From assembly GCF_024584785.1 (NCBI RefSeq), contig NZ_CP074112.1, positions 1,798,001 to 1,862,000 on the forward strand: 64,000 nt of DNA, read 5' to 3'. The stretch comes from Idiomarina loihiensis (GTDB lineage Bacteria > Pseudomonadota > Gammaproteobacteria > Enterobacterales > Alteromonadaceae). How positions within the stretch are numbered: position 1 is the stretch's first letter; the number at the start of each line of letters is the position of its first letter. Position numbers and translations under genes: made by a program. Positions 56,398-64,000 of this stretch are shown piece after piece. Below the pieces are notes generated by a model. It did not search any database, was not told the origin of the DNA, and saw only the letters and a list, made by a program, of their open reading frames with translations.

Positions 56398-57002
56398 GAT
56401 GCCGCCGGAATGCTTTTAAGTTTTAAATCAGCCAAGCTGTTCGGATTTGCCGCTACTGCTGCTTGATAGGCTGCACGCGCGCCGGCTAAATCGCCTTTGG
56501 CTTGCAACACATCCCCTTTAATTTCAGCTGCGATGGCCTGAAAACCTTCCATAGTTTCTGCTGCTTGCACGGCTGCTAAAGCTGCGTCATATTGCTCTTG
56601 GGCGAACAATAAGCGCGCCTGACGGATATCAGCAACCGCCTTCAAGGCACCTTTGGCTTGGTCGCGCACGCTTTGCAACGCGCTTACTGCGGTAGCTAAA
56701 TCGCCTTGTTTAGCTGCGGCACCAGCTAGCTCTAACGCCGCCAAATGGGCGTAGGTGCTGCCGCTGTTGGCGCTCATAAATTCTTGTGCCGCTACCGAGG
56801 CTTGCTCATCTTCGGCGGTAAGCTTAGCAACGATTTGAGCATAGTCGCTCGATTGCTGCTCTTGCTTGGCGATGGTTTGCGCATCGTAATAGCGCCATCC
56901 GTAAAACAGTGCAAAACCAATCACTAAGCCAGCAACGATGCCTTTACCGTGATCTTTCCAAAACTGTTTGATTTGTTCGACTTGTTGTTCTTCAGTTTCC
57001 AT
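56394..57002 (-). CDS. yfgM: YfgM-family SecYEG-associated TPR protein
   Basis: Inner-membrane anchored periplasmic protein linking the translocon with chaperones. 202 residues: cytoplasmic ETEEQQVEQIKQFWKDHGKG, one TM helix (GIVAGLVIGFALFYGWRYY) and alanine-rich TPR-like helices ending NPNSLADLKLKSIPAAS. Position before bamB and after hisS is conserved in gammaproteobacteria. Confidence 0.93.
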   Translation of the reverse strand: METEEQQVEQIKQFWKDHGKGIVAGLVIGFALFYGWRYYDAQTIAKQEQQSSDYAQIVAKLTAEDEQASVAAQEFMSANSGSTYAHLAALELAGAAAKQGDLATAVSALQSVRDQAKGALKAVADIRQARLLFAQEQYDAALAAVQAAETMEGFQAIAAEIKGDVLQAKGDLAGARAAYQAAVAANPNSLADLKLKSIPAAS

Positions 57003-57032
57003 GTTTAACCTCGTTGGTAGGTTGTAAAAACC

Positions 57033-57119
57033 TAGCTGTTAGCTGTTAGCTATTGGATATTACAAAACCCGTTGCCGCAGCTGCTCGTGCCTAATGTCTA
57101 ATAGCTAATGTCTAATAGC
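57033..57119. repeat. Heptamer repeat arrays in inverted pair (hisS-yfgM gap)
   Basis: 57033-57062 reads TAGCTGT TAGCTGT TAGCTAT TGGATAT TA. 57091-57119 reads, on the other strand, TATTAGA CATTAGC TATTAGA CATTAG. The two arrays face each other across 28 bp. The second includes the hisS stop codon: the last sense codons of hisS (GAG CGC TAT) belong to the repeat. Related arrays lie at 59603-59660. Confidence 0.8.
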
Positions 57120-58374
57120 GCTCTTGCATTTCACCCAATAACTCCGGGATGGCGGCGGCGGTGACCGGCTCGGCATCACGGTTACGCAAATGCTTTAATT
57201 CATAATCGTTATCGCGTACTACTAGCGCAAAGGTTGCTCCAGATTTGTCCGCTTTGGCTAACTTCTTCTTCATGTTCTGCGCGCCGCTGTGCAGTTGTAC
57301 CATCAGTTGCGGCTGCAGGTTACGAATGGTTTCGGCAACGGCTGGGGCGTTAAGTTCCCCAGTTTCGGTGGCGCCCATCACGTACACATCAATGCTGGCA
57401 GCTGGTGGGATCTTACCTTGTGATTCCAGTAATAACACCAGGCGCTCCATGCCCATCGCAAAGCCGACGGCTGGGGTGGCTTTACCACCAAGCTGTTCAA
57501 CTAAGCCATCGTAGCGACCGCCGGCACACACGGTGCCTTGCGCGCCTAGTTCGGTGGTGACCCACTCAAACACGGTGCGGTTGTAGTAATCCAGCCCGCG
57601 TACTAGGCGCTCGTTCAAGCTGTAGTTAATGCCGGCAGCATCTAAGCGCTGGCATAAACCGTCAAAGTGCGCGCGTGATTCGTCATCCCAGTACTCGGAT
57701 AAGCTTGGCGCGTTGGCCAAAATCGCTTGAGTTTCTGGTGATTTAGAATCCAGTACCCGCAACACGTTGGTGTCCAAGCGACGCTTAGAATCTTCGTCGA
57801 GGTGCTCTTCGTGAGCGCGCAAAAACTCGCGTAAGGCGTCGCGATAACGGGCACGTGCTTCGTTTGAGGCTAATGAATTAAGTTGCAGCTCTACCTGGTC
57901 AGCAATGCCAAACAGTTGCCACAGACGCGCCGATAGCAAAATGATTTCAGCATCAATGTCAGGGCCTTCCATGCCAAACGCTTCAATACCAAACTGGTGA
58001 AACTGGCGATAACGGCCTTTTTGCGGACGCTCATGTCGGAACATCGGGCCTAAATACCACAGCCGCTGAGTTTGGTTGTAGAGCAAACCATGCTCGTTAC
58101 CCGCGCGGACACAGCTGGCCGTGCCTTCTGGCCGTAACGTCAGGCTATCGCCGTTGCGGTCATCGAAGGTGTACATTTCTTTTTCTACGATGTCGGTAAC
58201 TTCGCCAATTGAGCGCTTAAATAGGTCGGTACTTTCGAGTACCGGCATACGAATCTCTTGATACGAATACTGCGCCGCCACTTGTCGCAATACGCCTTCT
58301 ACGTACTGCCAAGCAGGCGATTGGCTGGGCAAAATGTCGTTCATGCCCCGAATTGCTTGTATGTTTTTAGCCAC
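57112..58374 (-). CDS. hisS: Histidyl-tRNA synthetase
   Basis: Class II synthetase charging tRNA-His. 420 residues: [12 protein letters not shown] at the start, motif 1 region, motif 2 [20 protein letters not shown], the HisA motif [15 protein letters not shown] and motif 3 [19 protein letters not shown] start. The C-terminal residues (ERY) and stop fall in a heptamer repeat array. Confidence 0.97.
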   Translation of the reverse strand: MAKNIQAIRGMNDILPSQSPAWQYVEGVLRQVAAQYSYQEIRMPVLESTDLFKRSIGEVTDIVEKEMYTFDDRNGDSLTLRPEGTASCVRAGNEHGLLYNQTQRLWYLGPMFRHERPQKGRYRQFHQFGIEAFGMEGPDIDAEIILLSARLWQLFGIADQVELQLNSLASNEARARYRDALREFLRAHEEHLDEDSKRRLDTNVLRVLDSKSPETQAILANAPSLSEYWDDESRAHFDGLCQRLDAAGINYSLNERLVRGLDYYNRTVFEWVTTELGAQGTVCAGGRYDGLVEQLGGKATPAVGFAMGMERLVLLLESQGKIPPAASIDVYVMGATETGELNAPAVAETIRNLQPQLMVQLHSGAQNMKKKLAKADKSGATFALVVRDNDYELKHLRNRDAEPVTAAAIPELLGEMQERY

Positions 58375-58433
58375 GGTTATTCTTTCGCTTTCGTCGTAAA
58401 CAGATAAAAAATGGCGCCTAGTATACCCTAGCT

Positions 58434-59555
58434 TTAGCCTTGCTTCACGGGAATCTGTTCGGCCGCCGCTCGTTTTTGCTGGCGTTCCACTTCAGACCGA
58501 ATATGCTGCTCTAATCTGTCTACTAAGTTATTGTTATCTAAACGTTCTTTTTGGCGCTCGCCATTGAGATAAAAACCACTCTTGTTCTTGGCGCCGGCCA
58601 AGCCCACGTGCGAGATCAGCGCTTCGCCCGGCCCATTCACCACGCAGCCAATGATAGACACGTCCATCGGCGTGGTAATGTCTTCTAGCCGTTGCTCAAG
58701 GGCATTCACCGTTGCTATCACGTCAAATTCCTGCCGCGAGCAGCTCGGGCATGCAATAAAATTAATGCCACGGCTACGAATTCGCAGCGACTTCAAAATA
58801 TCAAAGCCCACTTTCACTTCTTCTACGGGGTCTGCTGCTAAGCTGATCCGTAAGGTATCGCCGATACCCTCGGCGAGCAGCATGCCCAAGCCAATAGATG
58901 ACTTTACCGAACCACTACGCAAGCCGCCCGCCTCGGTGATACCCAGGTGTAATGGCTGCTCGATTTGCTTGGCCAATAAGCGATAACTTTCTACCGCTAG
59001 GAACACGTCTGACGCTTTCACACTTACTTTAAAGTCTTGAAAATTCAGCCGATCTAAAATGTCCACGTGACGCATGGCTGATTCAACCAAAGCCGCCGGA
59101 GTGGGTTCACCGTACTTTTCTTGAATTTCTTTTTCCAGCGAGCCGCCATTCACCCCAATGCGAATAGGAATGCCGCGGTCGCGCGCTGCATCAACCACCG
59201 CTCGAATACGCTCTTCGTTACCAATGTTGCCTGGGTTAATGCGCAAACAATCGACACCGTACTCCGCTACTTTGAGCGCAATGCGGTAATCAAAATGGAT
59301 ATCTGCCACTACCGGAATGGGGCTTTGTTGCTTGATTAACTTAAAGGCTTCAGCAGCATCCATGGTGGGCACACTAACCCGCACCAAATCAGCACCGGCA
59401 TTGGCGATGGCCTGAATTTGCTTCACCGTTGCTGCCACATCGGTGGTCTCGGTGTTGGTCATGCTCTGAACTGCAATCGGGGCGCCGTCACCAATAGGCA
59501 CGTTGCCAACGTAGATACGGCGTGATGGTCGACGTTTTATTGGATTGTGATGCAT
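58434..59555 (-). CDS. ispG: 4-hydroxy-3-methylbut-2-enyl-diphosphate synthase (IspG)
   Basis: [4Fe-4S] enzyme of the MEP isoprenoid pathway. 373 residues: [45 protein letters not shown], and cluster ligands in [14 protein letters not shown] and [11 protein letters not shown] short gene-free gap (139 bp) with heptamer repeats separates it from rodZ, so the usual rodZ-ispG-hisS order is kept. Confidence 0.97.
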   Translation of the reverse strand: MHHNPIKRRPSRRIYVGNVPIGDGAPIAVQSMTNTETTDVAATVKQIQAIANAGADLVRVSVPTMDAAEAFKLIKQQSPIPVVADIHFDYRIALKVAEYGVDCLRINPGNIGNEERIRAVVDAARDRGIPIRIGVNGGSLEKEIQEKYGEPTPAALVESAMRHVDILDRLNFQDFKVSVKASDVFLAVESYRLLAKQIEQPLHLGITEAGGLRSGSVKSSIGLGMLLAEGIGDTLRISLAADPVEEVKVGFDILKSLRIRSRGINFIACPSCSRQEFDVIATVNALEQRLEDITTPMDVSIIGCVVNGPGEALISHVGLAGAKNKSGFYLNGERQKERLDNNNLVDRLEQHIRSEVERQQKRAAAEQIPVKQG

Positions 59556-59602
59556 GGGTTACCTATTTGAGTTCAAATTCGATAGTTAAATACAAGAGCG
59601 AT

Positions 59603-59660
59603 GTTAGCTATTAGATATTGGATATTAAAATACCAGAGCGCTGTTAGCTATTGGATATTA
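59603..59660. repeat. Heptamer repeat arrays (ispG-rodZ gap)
   Basis: Two direct copies: 59603-59627 (TTAGCTA TTAGATA TTGGATA TTA) and 59643-59660 (TTAGCTA TTGGATA TTA), each preceded by GAGCG(A/C)TG. The same GAGCG plus heptamers occurs in inverted form at the 3' end of hisS. Same family as 57033-57119. Confidence 0.8.
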
Positions 59661-59694
59661 GGGCTGCCGGTTCCTAGCTGATCGCTGTTGGTGG

Positions 59695-61176
59695 TTATTC
59701 GATGGTCATGGTAACGCTGCGATTGCGGCGGTAGTTGCTTAAGTCTACGGGCGCATCGTTATAGGTTATGGTGACCGCTTCGGGTTTACACAAAATCAAG
59801 TCAAACGGCGCATTGCCGGTAAGTGGCATGCGATAGCCGGGTTCTTTGACGCCGATGGCGATGTCGTTGCCGCCGGCTTCGGTTACTTTCACCCAACAGC
59901 GCTGGCTGAATTCTAAGACTAGGGAGTCTTGGCCGGCGGTGTTGCTACCGGTGTTGGCGGAGCTGCCTGTGCTGCTACCTGTGGTGCCTGTGCTGCTACT
60001 TGTGGTGCCGCTGGTGCTGTCGCTGGTGTTGTCGCTGGTGTTGTCGCTGTTGGTACCATCGGTGTTGGTTCCGCCGGTGCTATCGCTGGTATTTCCACCG
60101 CTGTTGTCGCTGGTAGTATCGCTGGTGCTTCCGCCAGAGGTGCCGCTATTACTGCCACCGGTATTTCCGCCGGTGCTGCTAGCTGCACTTCCGCCGGTAC
60201 TGCTAGCTGTGTTACCGCTAGTGCTTTCACCGTTGTTGCCGCTAGTAGTATCGCTGGTATTTCTGCCGTTGCTGTCGCTGTTACTACCGCTAGTATTTCC
60301 ACCGCTGCTGCCGCTAGTAGTATCGCTGGCGTTTCCGCTGGTGCTTCCAGCAGTCGTGCCGCCGGTGCTGCTGCCTGCGTTGCCGCTAGTTTCGGTGTTT
60401 CCACCGCTGCTGTTGCTGCCATCGGTGTTGTTGCCAGTGGTGGTGCCGTTGGCGGTGCTACCTGTGTCCAGCGGGACTGTGGTGGCACGGCGGGCGTTGC
60501 CTTCGGGGCTGTTGGTTTCGGTGACTTCGCTGCGAGGCTCAACTTGCGCATCGCTGTCGTTGTTTTGGGAATCTTGCCACCACCATGCTACGGCCATAGC
60601 AATCACAAGTGCGATGATGATGTAGCTGATCAGCATCAGACGGCTGTCATTGCGCTCGCGGACTTTGCGGCGCGAGAAACTTTGCATTTTCAGCTCAGCC
60701 GCGGGTGCTTCGCCAAAGCCTTGGGCTTGGTAGGCGGCAAAGACTTTGGCGGAGTCGACGTCGAGGGCTTTGCTGATGGAGCGTAAATAGCCGCGTACGT
60801 AGGTGGCGGTGCCGAGTTTTTCAAAATCATCGGCTTCGATGGTTTTGACGACAATTAGGCGCAAGCGTAGGCTGTCGGCGACTTGTTGTTCGCTAAGGCC
60901 TTTGGCTTCGCGGGCGGCACGCAAAATTTGTCCGGCGGTTTCACCGCTGTAGGCTGCTTCGCTGTCGCTTTGAGACTCGGTTTCTTGGCCGGCTTGTTGG
61001 CTGTGCTCTTGGCCGGCTTGTTGGCTGTGCTCTTGGCCGGTTTCTTGCCCGGTTTCTTGGCCGCGTTCTTGAGCTGCTTTTTGGCCAGCGTCGGCGTTAG
61101 CATCCTTGTGCTCGTCGGCAAAGATGTCGTCGGTTTGTGGCTTGGAGTTATTTGATTTCGATTGCTTATTTGTCAT
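59695..61176 (-). CDS. rodZ: Cytoskeleton protein RodZ with expanded low-complexity regions
   Basis: Links MreB to the elongasome and controls rod shape. 493 residues against 337 in E. coli. Residues 40-66: tetrapeptide repeats (GQET, GQEH, SQQA). Residues 80-150: HTH_25 domain (GQILRAAREAKGLSEQQVAD). TM helix 181-200. Residues 238-416: a 179-residue Gly/Ser/Thr/Asn-only linker. Residues 417-493: RodZ C-terminal domain (RCWVKVTEAGGNDI). The linker is several times longer than usual and repeat-built. Confidence 0.95.
   Translation of the reverse strand: MTNKQSKSNNSKPQTDDIFADEHKDANADAGQKAAQERGQETGQETGQEHSQQAGQEHSQQAGQETESQSDSEAAYSGETAGQILRAAREAKGLSEQQVADSLRLRLIVVKTIEADDFEKLGTATYVRGYLRSISKALDVDSAKVFAAYQAQGFGEAPAAELKMQSFSRRKVRERNDSRLMLISYIIIALVIAMAVAWWWQDSQNNDSDAQVEPRSEVTETNSPEGNARRATTVPLDTGSTANGTTTGNNTDGSNSSGGNTETSGNAGSSTGGTTAGSTSGNASDTTSGSSGGNTSGSNSDSNGRNTSDTTSGNNGESTSGNTASSTGGSAASSTGGNTGGSNSGTSGGSTSDTTSDNSGGNTSDSTGGTNTDGTNSDNTSDNTSDSTSGTTSSSTGTTGSSTGSSANTGSNTAGQDSLVLEFSQRCWVKVTEAGGNDIAIGVKEPGYRMPLTGNAPFDLILCKPEAVTITYNDAPVDLSNYRRNRSVTMTIE
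59929..60465 (-). repeat. Coding low-complexity tract (Gly/Ser/Thr/Asn) in rodZ
   Basis: Encodes residues 238-416 with recurring short units such as SGGNTS, SDTTSG, NTGGSNS and STGG. On the plus strand it appears as runs of gctggt/ccgccggt-type hexamers. Every frame is open on both strands, which creates long spurious antisense reading frames. Confidence 0.85.
60985..61068 (-). repeat. Seven 12-bp tandem repeats in the rodZ 5' region
   Basis: Plus-strand units TTGGCCGGCTTG and TTGGCTGTGCTC alternate twice exactly (a 24-bp perfect duplication), then TTGGCCGGTTTC, TTGCCCGGTTTC and TTGGCCGCGTTC. They encode tetrapeptides of the [GS]Q[EQ][THA] type in the cytoplasmic N-terminus of RodZ. Multiple-of-three length keeps the frame when copy number changes. 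Confidence 0.85.
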
Positions 61177-61185
61177 GCGGTGCCA

Positions 61186-61965
61186 CTACTTATTAAGTTG
61201 TTGATAATTGTGCGCTTGGTCCGATTGCGGAAAACGCGACAACAAGAGCGCGCCAAACTCATCGCGTTTGTTATGGTTTCTTTGAGCGTGAGCTAATTGC
61301 ACTTCTAGCCATAAATAACTTGCTGAAAGCTGAGGGAAATCAGCGCGTTGCGCGATAACCTCGGCAGCTTTGGGGTAATTGCCCTGAGCTAATAAAAAGG
61401 TCGCATAGCTTTCTAACATGGCGACGCTGCCGCCACTATGATTCAGCGCTAATTGATAATATTGGTCGGCTAATTGCCACTGCCCAGCTAGATTAGCACA
61501 GCGCGCTAAGTTCTCATATGTTCCTGCAACTTTAACGTAGCCAGGCTGGTCGATAGCCCGCTGAAATTGCTGTTCAGCTTCGGCAAAGCGCCCTTGGTTA
61601 CAGAGTAACACGCCTAGGTTATTGTAATTATTACCATCGGTAGGTTGCAGTTTGAGTGCTTGGCGGTAATAGGATTCGGCTTGCTGGGGGTCTCGCACCT
61701 GCTGATAGTAGAACGCAAGACCCGTATAAACACCAGGATTATCAGGGGTATAGCTAAGGGCGCGCTCTAAATTGGCTTTGGCTTGCTCAAAGTTGCCGCT
61801 GCGCAAATACTGCAGGCCAAGAGCTAAGCGTGTTTGCGCCGCTTCTTGCGCGTCAAATTGTTGAGCTGGCTGCGATTTGCCATCTAGGGTACGCTGACTT
61901 ACGCAACCATTGGCTAAGACCAGGCTGACGATCGCGATAAGCAGTGTGTACAGCTGTGTGCGCAT
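61186..61965 (-). CDS. pilW: Type IV pilus biogenesis/stability lipoprotein PilW (PilF)
   Basis: Pilotin-like TPR lipoprotein that helps assemble the PilQ secretin. 259 residues: lipobox LANGC (Cys at 21), then about six TPR motifs (TRLALGLQYLRSGNFEQAKA; YYRQALKLQPTDGNNYNNLG). Its position between rlmN and rodZ is the standard gammaproteobacterial order. GGGGGA upstream of the ATG. Confidence 0.95.
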   Translation of the reverse strand: MRTQLYTLLIAIVSLVLANGCVSQRTLDGKSQPAQQFDAQEAAQTRLALGLQYLRSGNFEQAKANLERALSYTPDNPGVYTGLAFYYQQVRDPQQAESYYRQALKLQPTDGNNYNNLGVLLCNQGRFAEAEQQFQRAIDQPGYVKVAGTYENLARCANLAGQWQLADQYYQLALNHSGGSVAMLESYATFLLAQGNYPKAAEVIAQRADFPQLSASYLWLEVQLAHAQRNHNKRDEFGALLLSRFPQSDQAHNYQQLNK

Positions 61966-62043
61966 GTAAATTCCCCCGTAAAGACAGCTATCTTAACCCG
62001 ATTACCTTTCAGGTCAAGCGACAGCGCACGGTCGCGGGCTTAT

Positions 62044-63177
62044 TTACAGCGCCTTGACATCGATGCCATCGCCACCGCGTTGGGCTTGCTGCTTTTTCAG
62101 AATCCGTTTGGTGCGGTCAATCACATCGCCGACTAACTGGCCGCATGCGGCATCAATATCATCGCCACGAGTACGACGGACGACGACGATGTAGCCTTTT
62201 TCCATCAGCACTTTGGCAAAACGGTCAATGCGTGAGTTGCTGGAGCGCCCGTAATCAGAGCCCGGGAATGGGTTAAATGGGATCAGGTTGATCTTGCTCG
62301 GGGTATCTTTCAATAACTCGGCAAGTTCCGCGGCCTGTTCCATCGAATCGTTGATATGATCCAGCATTACGTATTCGATGGTGATGTTTTTATTGGCTTT
62401 AGAGCCTTCGATGTAATCGCGGCTAGCTTTTAAAAACTCTTGAATATTGTACTTTTTATTGATGGGTACGATTTCGTTACGTAGCTCATCGTTGGGCGCA
62501 TGCAAAGAGATCGCAAGAGCCACGTCGATTTGTTCTTTGAGCTTATATAAAGCCGGCACCACGCCAGAGGTGCTTAGAGTGACGCGACGTTTGGACAAAC
62601 CAAAAGCGTTGTCGTCGAGCATCAGATCCATGGCTGGCACCACATTGGTCAGGTTGAGCAAGGGCTCGCCCATGCCCATCATCACTACGTTCGTCACGGC
62701 TTTCACGCCGGTATCGCCAAAGGCACCTAGCAGTTTGTTCACCCGCCACACCTGGCCAATGATTTCGGCCACGCGCAAGTTCCGGTTGAACCCTTGCTGC
62801 GCCGTTGAGCAGAAAGTGCATTCTAGTGCACAACCTACCTGCGAACTCACGCACAAAGTGGCGCGGTCACGATCTGGGATCCAAACCGTCTCCACGTCTT
62901 GGCCATCAAACAAGGTCATCGCGAACTTGATGGTGCCATCGGCAGACTGCTGCTGCAGCCGCACTTCCGGGGCACGCACCTCGGCAACTTGCTTAAGCTT
63001 TTCGCGCAACGCCTTGTTAAGGTTGGTCATTCGGTCAAAATCATCAATGCAGAAATGATACAACCACTTCATCACCTGATCAGCGCGAAATGGTTTTTCG
63101 CCCAATTCTTGAAAGAACTCACGCATTGCGGCGCGGTTCAAATCGAGCAAATTCACTTTTTTATCAACTGCATTCAT
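62044..63177 (-). CDS. rlmN: Dual-specificity 23S rRNA/tRNA C2-adenosine methyltransferase RlmN
   Basis: Radical-SAM enzyme methylating A2503 of 23S rRNA and A37 of some tRNAs. 377 residues: radical-SAM cluster motif [16 protein letters not shown] (C-x3-C-x2-C), GMGEPLLN, the SLHAPND block, and the C-terminal resolving-cysteine region [10 protein letters not shown]-terminal [18 protein letters not shown]-type segment near 285. ATG at 63177. Confidence 0.97.
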   Translation of the reverse strand: MNAVDKKVNLLDLNRAAMREFFQELGEKPFRADQVMKWLYHFCIDDFDRMTNLNKALREKLKQVAEVRAPEVRLQQQSADGTIKFAMTLFDGQDVETVWIPDRDRATLCVSSQVGCALECTFCSTAQQGFNRNLRVAEIIGQVWRVNKLLGAFGDTGVKAVTNVVMMGMGEPLLNLTNVVPAMDLMLDDNAFGLSKRRVTLSTSGVVPALYKLKEQIDVALAISLHAPNDELRNEIVPINKKYNIQEFLKASRDYIEGSKANKNITIEYVMLDHINDSMEQAAELAELLKDTPSKINLIPFNPFPGSDYGRSSNSRIDRFAKVLMEKGYIVVVRRTRGDDIDAACGQLVGDVIDRTKRILKKQQAQRGGDGIDVKAL

Positions 63178-63216
63178 TTAATTAAAACCTTAGTGCGATA
63201 TTGGGTATTCGTAATT

Positions 63217-63306
63217 CGTGGTTCGTACGTTCACTTCGTTCACTGTTCGTCCGCTACGCTATTCGCGAACAGCGCAAAGCGCGGACGAACAGCGAAGCGT
63301 ACGAAT
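63217..63306. repeat. Long imperfect palindrome between ndk and rlmN
   Basis: Left arm starts GTGGTTCGTACGTTCACTTC and contains CTGTTCGTCCGC; the right arm, read on the other strand, starts TTCGTACGCTTCGCTGTTCG and contains the same CTGTTCGTCCGC. About 90 bp, occupying most of the 149-bp gap between the two genes. Different in sequence from the REP family. Confidence 0.8.
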
Positions 63307-63326
63307 AACGATTAACGCTCTTACTA

Positions 63327-63758
63327 TTAACGAGTACGAGCGCAGATTTCTTCGTCGCTGAAGAAGTACGCGATTTCACGTGCTGCTGATTCTACTGCGT
63401 CAGAACCGTGTACTGCGTTCTCATCGATAGATACAGCATAGTCTGCGCGCAAGGTACCTGCCAGTGCGTCAGCTGGGTTGGTAGCACCCATGATATCGCG
63501 GTGACGTTTAACCGCGTTGTCGCCTTCAAGTACTTGCACCATGATTGGGCCAGAGGTCATGAAATCTACCAACGCGCGGAAGAAAGGACGCTCTTTGTGT
63601 TCAGCGTAGAAGCCTTCTGCTTGCTCAGTGCTCAGGTGCATCATTTTAGCTGCAACGATACGGAAACCAGCAGTTTCGAAACGGTTGTAGATAGCGCCGA
63701 TGACGTTTTTGCCAACAGCGTCTGGCTTGATAATTGATAAAGTGCGCTCTAAAGCCAT
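63327..63758 (-). CDS. ndk: Nucleoside-diphosphate kinase
   Basis: Transfers gamma-phosphate between NTPs and NDPs. 143 residues from the ATG at 63758 with GGAG 8 nt upstream; a longer frame to 63770 is not needed. [20 protein letters not shown] at the start, and the active-site histidine in [20 protein letters not shown] at 63812-63817 (minus strand) is a likely -10. Confidence 0.98.
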   Translation of the reverse strand: MALERTLSIIKPDAVGKNVIGAIYNRFETAGFRIVAAKMMHLSTEQAEGFYAEHKERPFFRALVDFMTSGPIMVQVLEGDNAVKRHRDIMGATNPADALAGTLRADYAVSIDENAVHGSDAVESAAREIAYFFSDEEICARTR

Positions 63759-63846
63759 GATTTTCTCCAATCAAGTTTAAAAGTTAAAGGGTCAAAATCT
63801 TAGTCGCGCGGATTATACATGAACGCCGCTGGCGCGGCTAGTGCGG

Positions 63847-63892
63847 GAGGAACTTGCGGACCCAGCTCCGGAGCTGGGTCCGCAAGTCTTTC
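63847..63892. repeat. REP palindrome, copy 10
   Basis: GAGGAACTTGCGGACCCAGC, centre TCCGGA, mirror GCTGGGTCCGCAAGTCTTTC. The most perfect compact copy, 46 bp. It lies upstream of ndk, about 24 kb from the RAYT gene. Confidence 0.92.
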
Positions 63893-64000
63893 AAGAGGAG
63901 GTGGTAAAATAGCTCATCGGTAATTCACGGCTGAGTGCAAAAGGCACGGCAGTGGCGGGATGCGGTTGCTGATAGAAATTGTTTGATGGTGGGTGAAGCT
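63893..64000. other. Window end, no gene recognised
   Basis: The last 108 bp contain no credible coding start or RNA gene that I can support. Confidence 0.5.

Noticed and set aside
57033-59660. Possible CRISPR-like array
   Set aside because: The repeats are 7-mers without spacers and no cas genes are present.
59929-60786. Plus-strand 285-codon Gly/Ala/Ser/Thr-rich reading frame
   Set aside because: Shadow of the low-complexity rodZ linker, where repeats leave all frames open; no domain and no ribosome site.

Overview
The window looks like a chromosomal segment of a marine gammaproteobacterium of the order Alteromonadales. The gene content (cysN plus SLC13 permease, a complete gspC-N run next to hslO/hslR, the der-bamB-yfgM-hisS-ispG-rodZ-pilW-rlmN-ndk housekeeping block) and the protein sequences fit that order. 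An Idiomarinaceae-like organism is my best guess, but the family is inference. No rRNA, tRNA, CRISPR array or prophage was seen.

Layout. (1) 1-2,699, plus strand: the 3' part of cysN and a translationally coupled SLC13-type anion permease, i.e. sulfate activation and uptake. (2) 2,749-34,281, all minus strand: a group 4 capsule / O-antigen-capsule locus. Read in the direction of transcription it runs gfcA(yjbE)-like, a fused gfcB-gfcC(yjbF-yjbG)-like gene, gfcD(yjbH)-like, wza, wzb, wzc, a UDP-HexNAc dehydrogenase, wzy, four glycosyltransferases, wzx, an epimerase, the UDP-L-FucNAc genes fnlA-fnlB-fnlC, an O-acyltransferase broken by an IS903-type element, a sulfotransferase, a UDP-GlcA 4-epimerase, a glycosyltransferase, a second sulfotransferase, another glycosyltransferase, a truncated third sulfotransferase, an SDR epimerase/reductase and a priming phosphoglycosyltransferase. 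(3) 34,282-38,114: the regulatory leader with an exact ops element, then rfaH, pgi and ugd upstream on the same strand. (4) 38,115-39,330: three REP palindromes, a REP-associated tyrosine transposase (RAYT) and a fourth REP. (5) 39,332-52,208: mscS and the type II secretion genes gspN to gspC. (6) 52,311-63,758: hslO, hslR and the housekeeping block ending in ndk.

How it works together. Ugd supplies UDP-GlcA, which the 4-epimerase can turn into UDP-GalA; the dehydrogenase at 24.7 kb supplies a HexNAc uronic acid; FnlA/B/C supply UDP-L-FucNAc. The repeat unit is built on a lipid-phosphate sugar placed by the priming transferase, flipped by Wzx, polymerised by Wzy and exported through Wza/Wzc/Wzb with the Gfc/Yjb proteins. 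Two intact sulfotransferases, with sulfate-activation genes next door, suggest a sulfated acidic polymer. The ops site lets RfaH, encoded about 350 bp upstream, act as antiterminator of this very long operon.

The most unusual structure is the RAYT/REP system. Ten copies of one roughly 45-70 bp GC-rich palindrome (outer arm GAGG-R-ACTTGCGG) lie between 35.3 and 63.9 kb and I found none in the first 35 kb. Three sit inside gsp coding sequences as open, in-frame peptide insertions (GspN, GspF, GspD C-terminus). Others sit just upstream of rfaH, pgi and ugd. Two further repeat families (a heptamer array around hisS/ispG and a long palindrome between ndk and rlmN) and two repeat-expanded proteins (Der, RodZ) suggest a genome rich in short-repeat dynamics.
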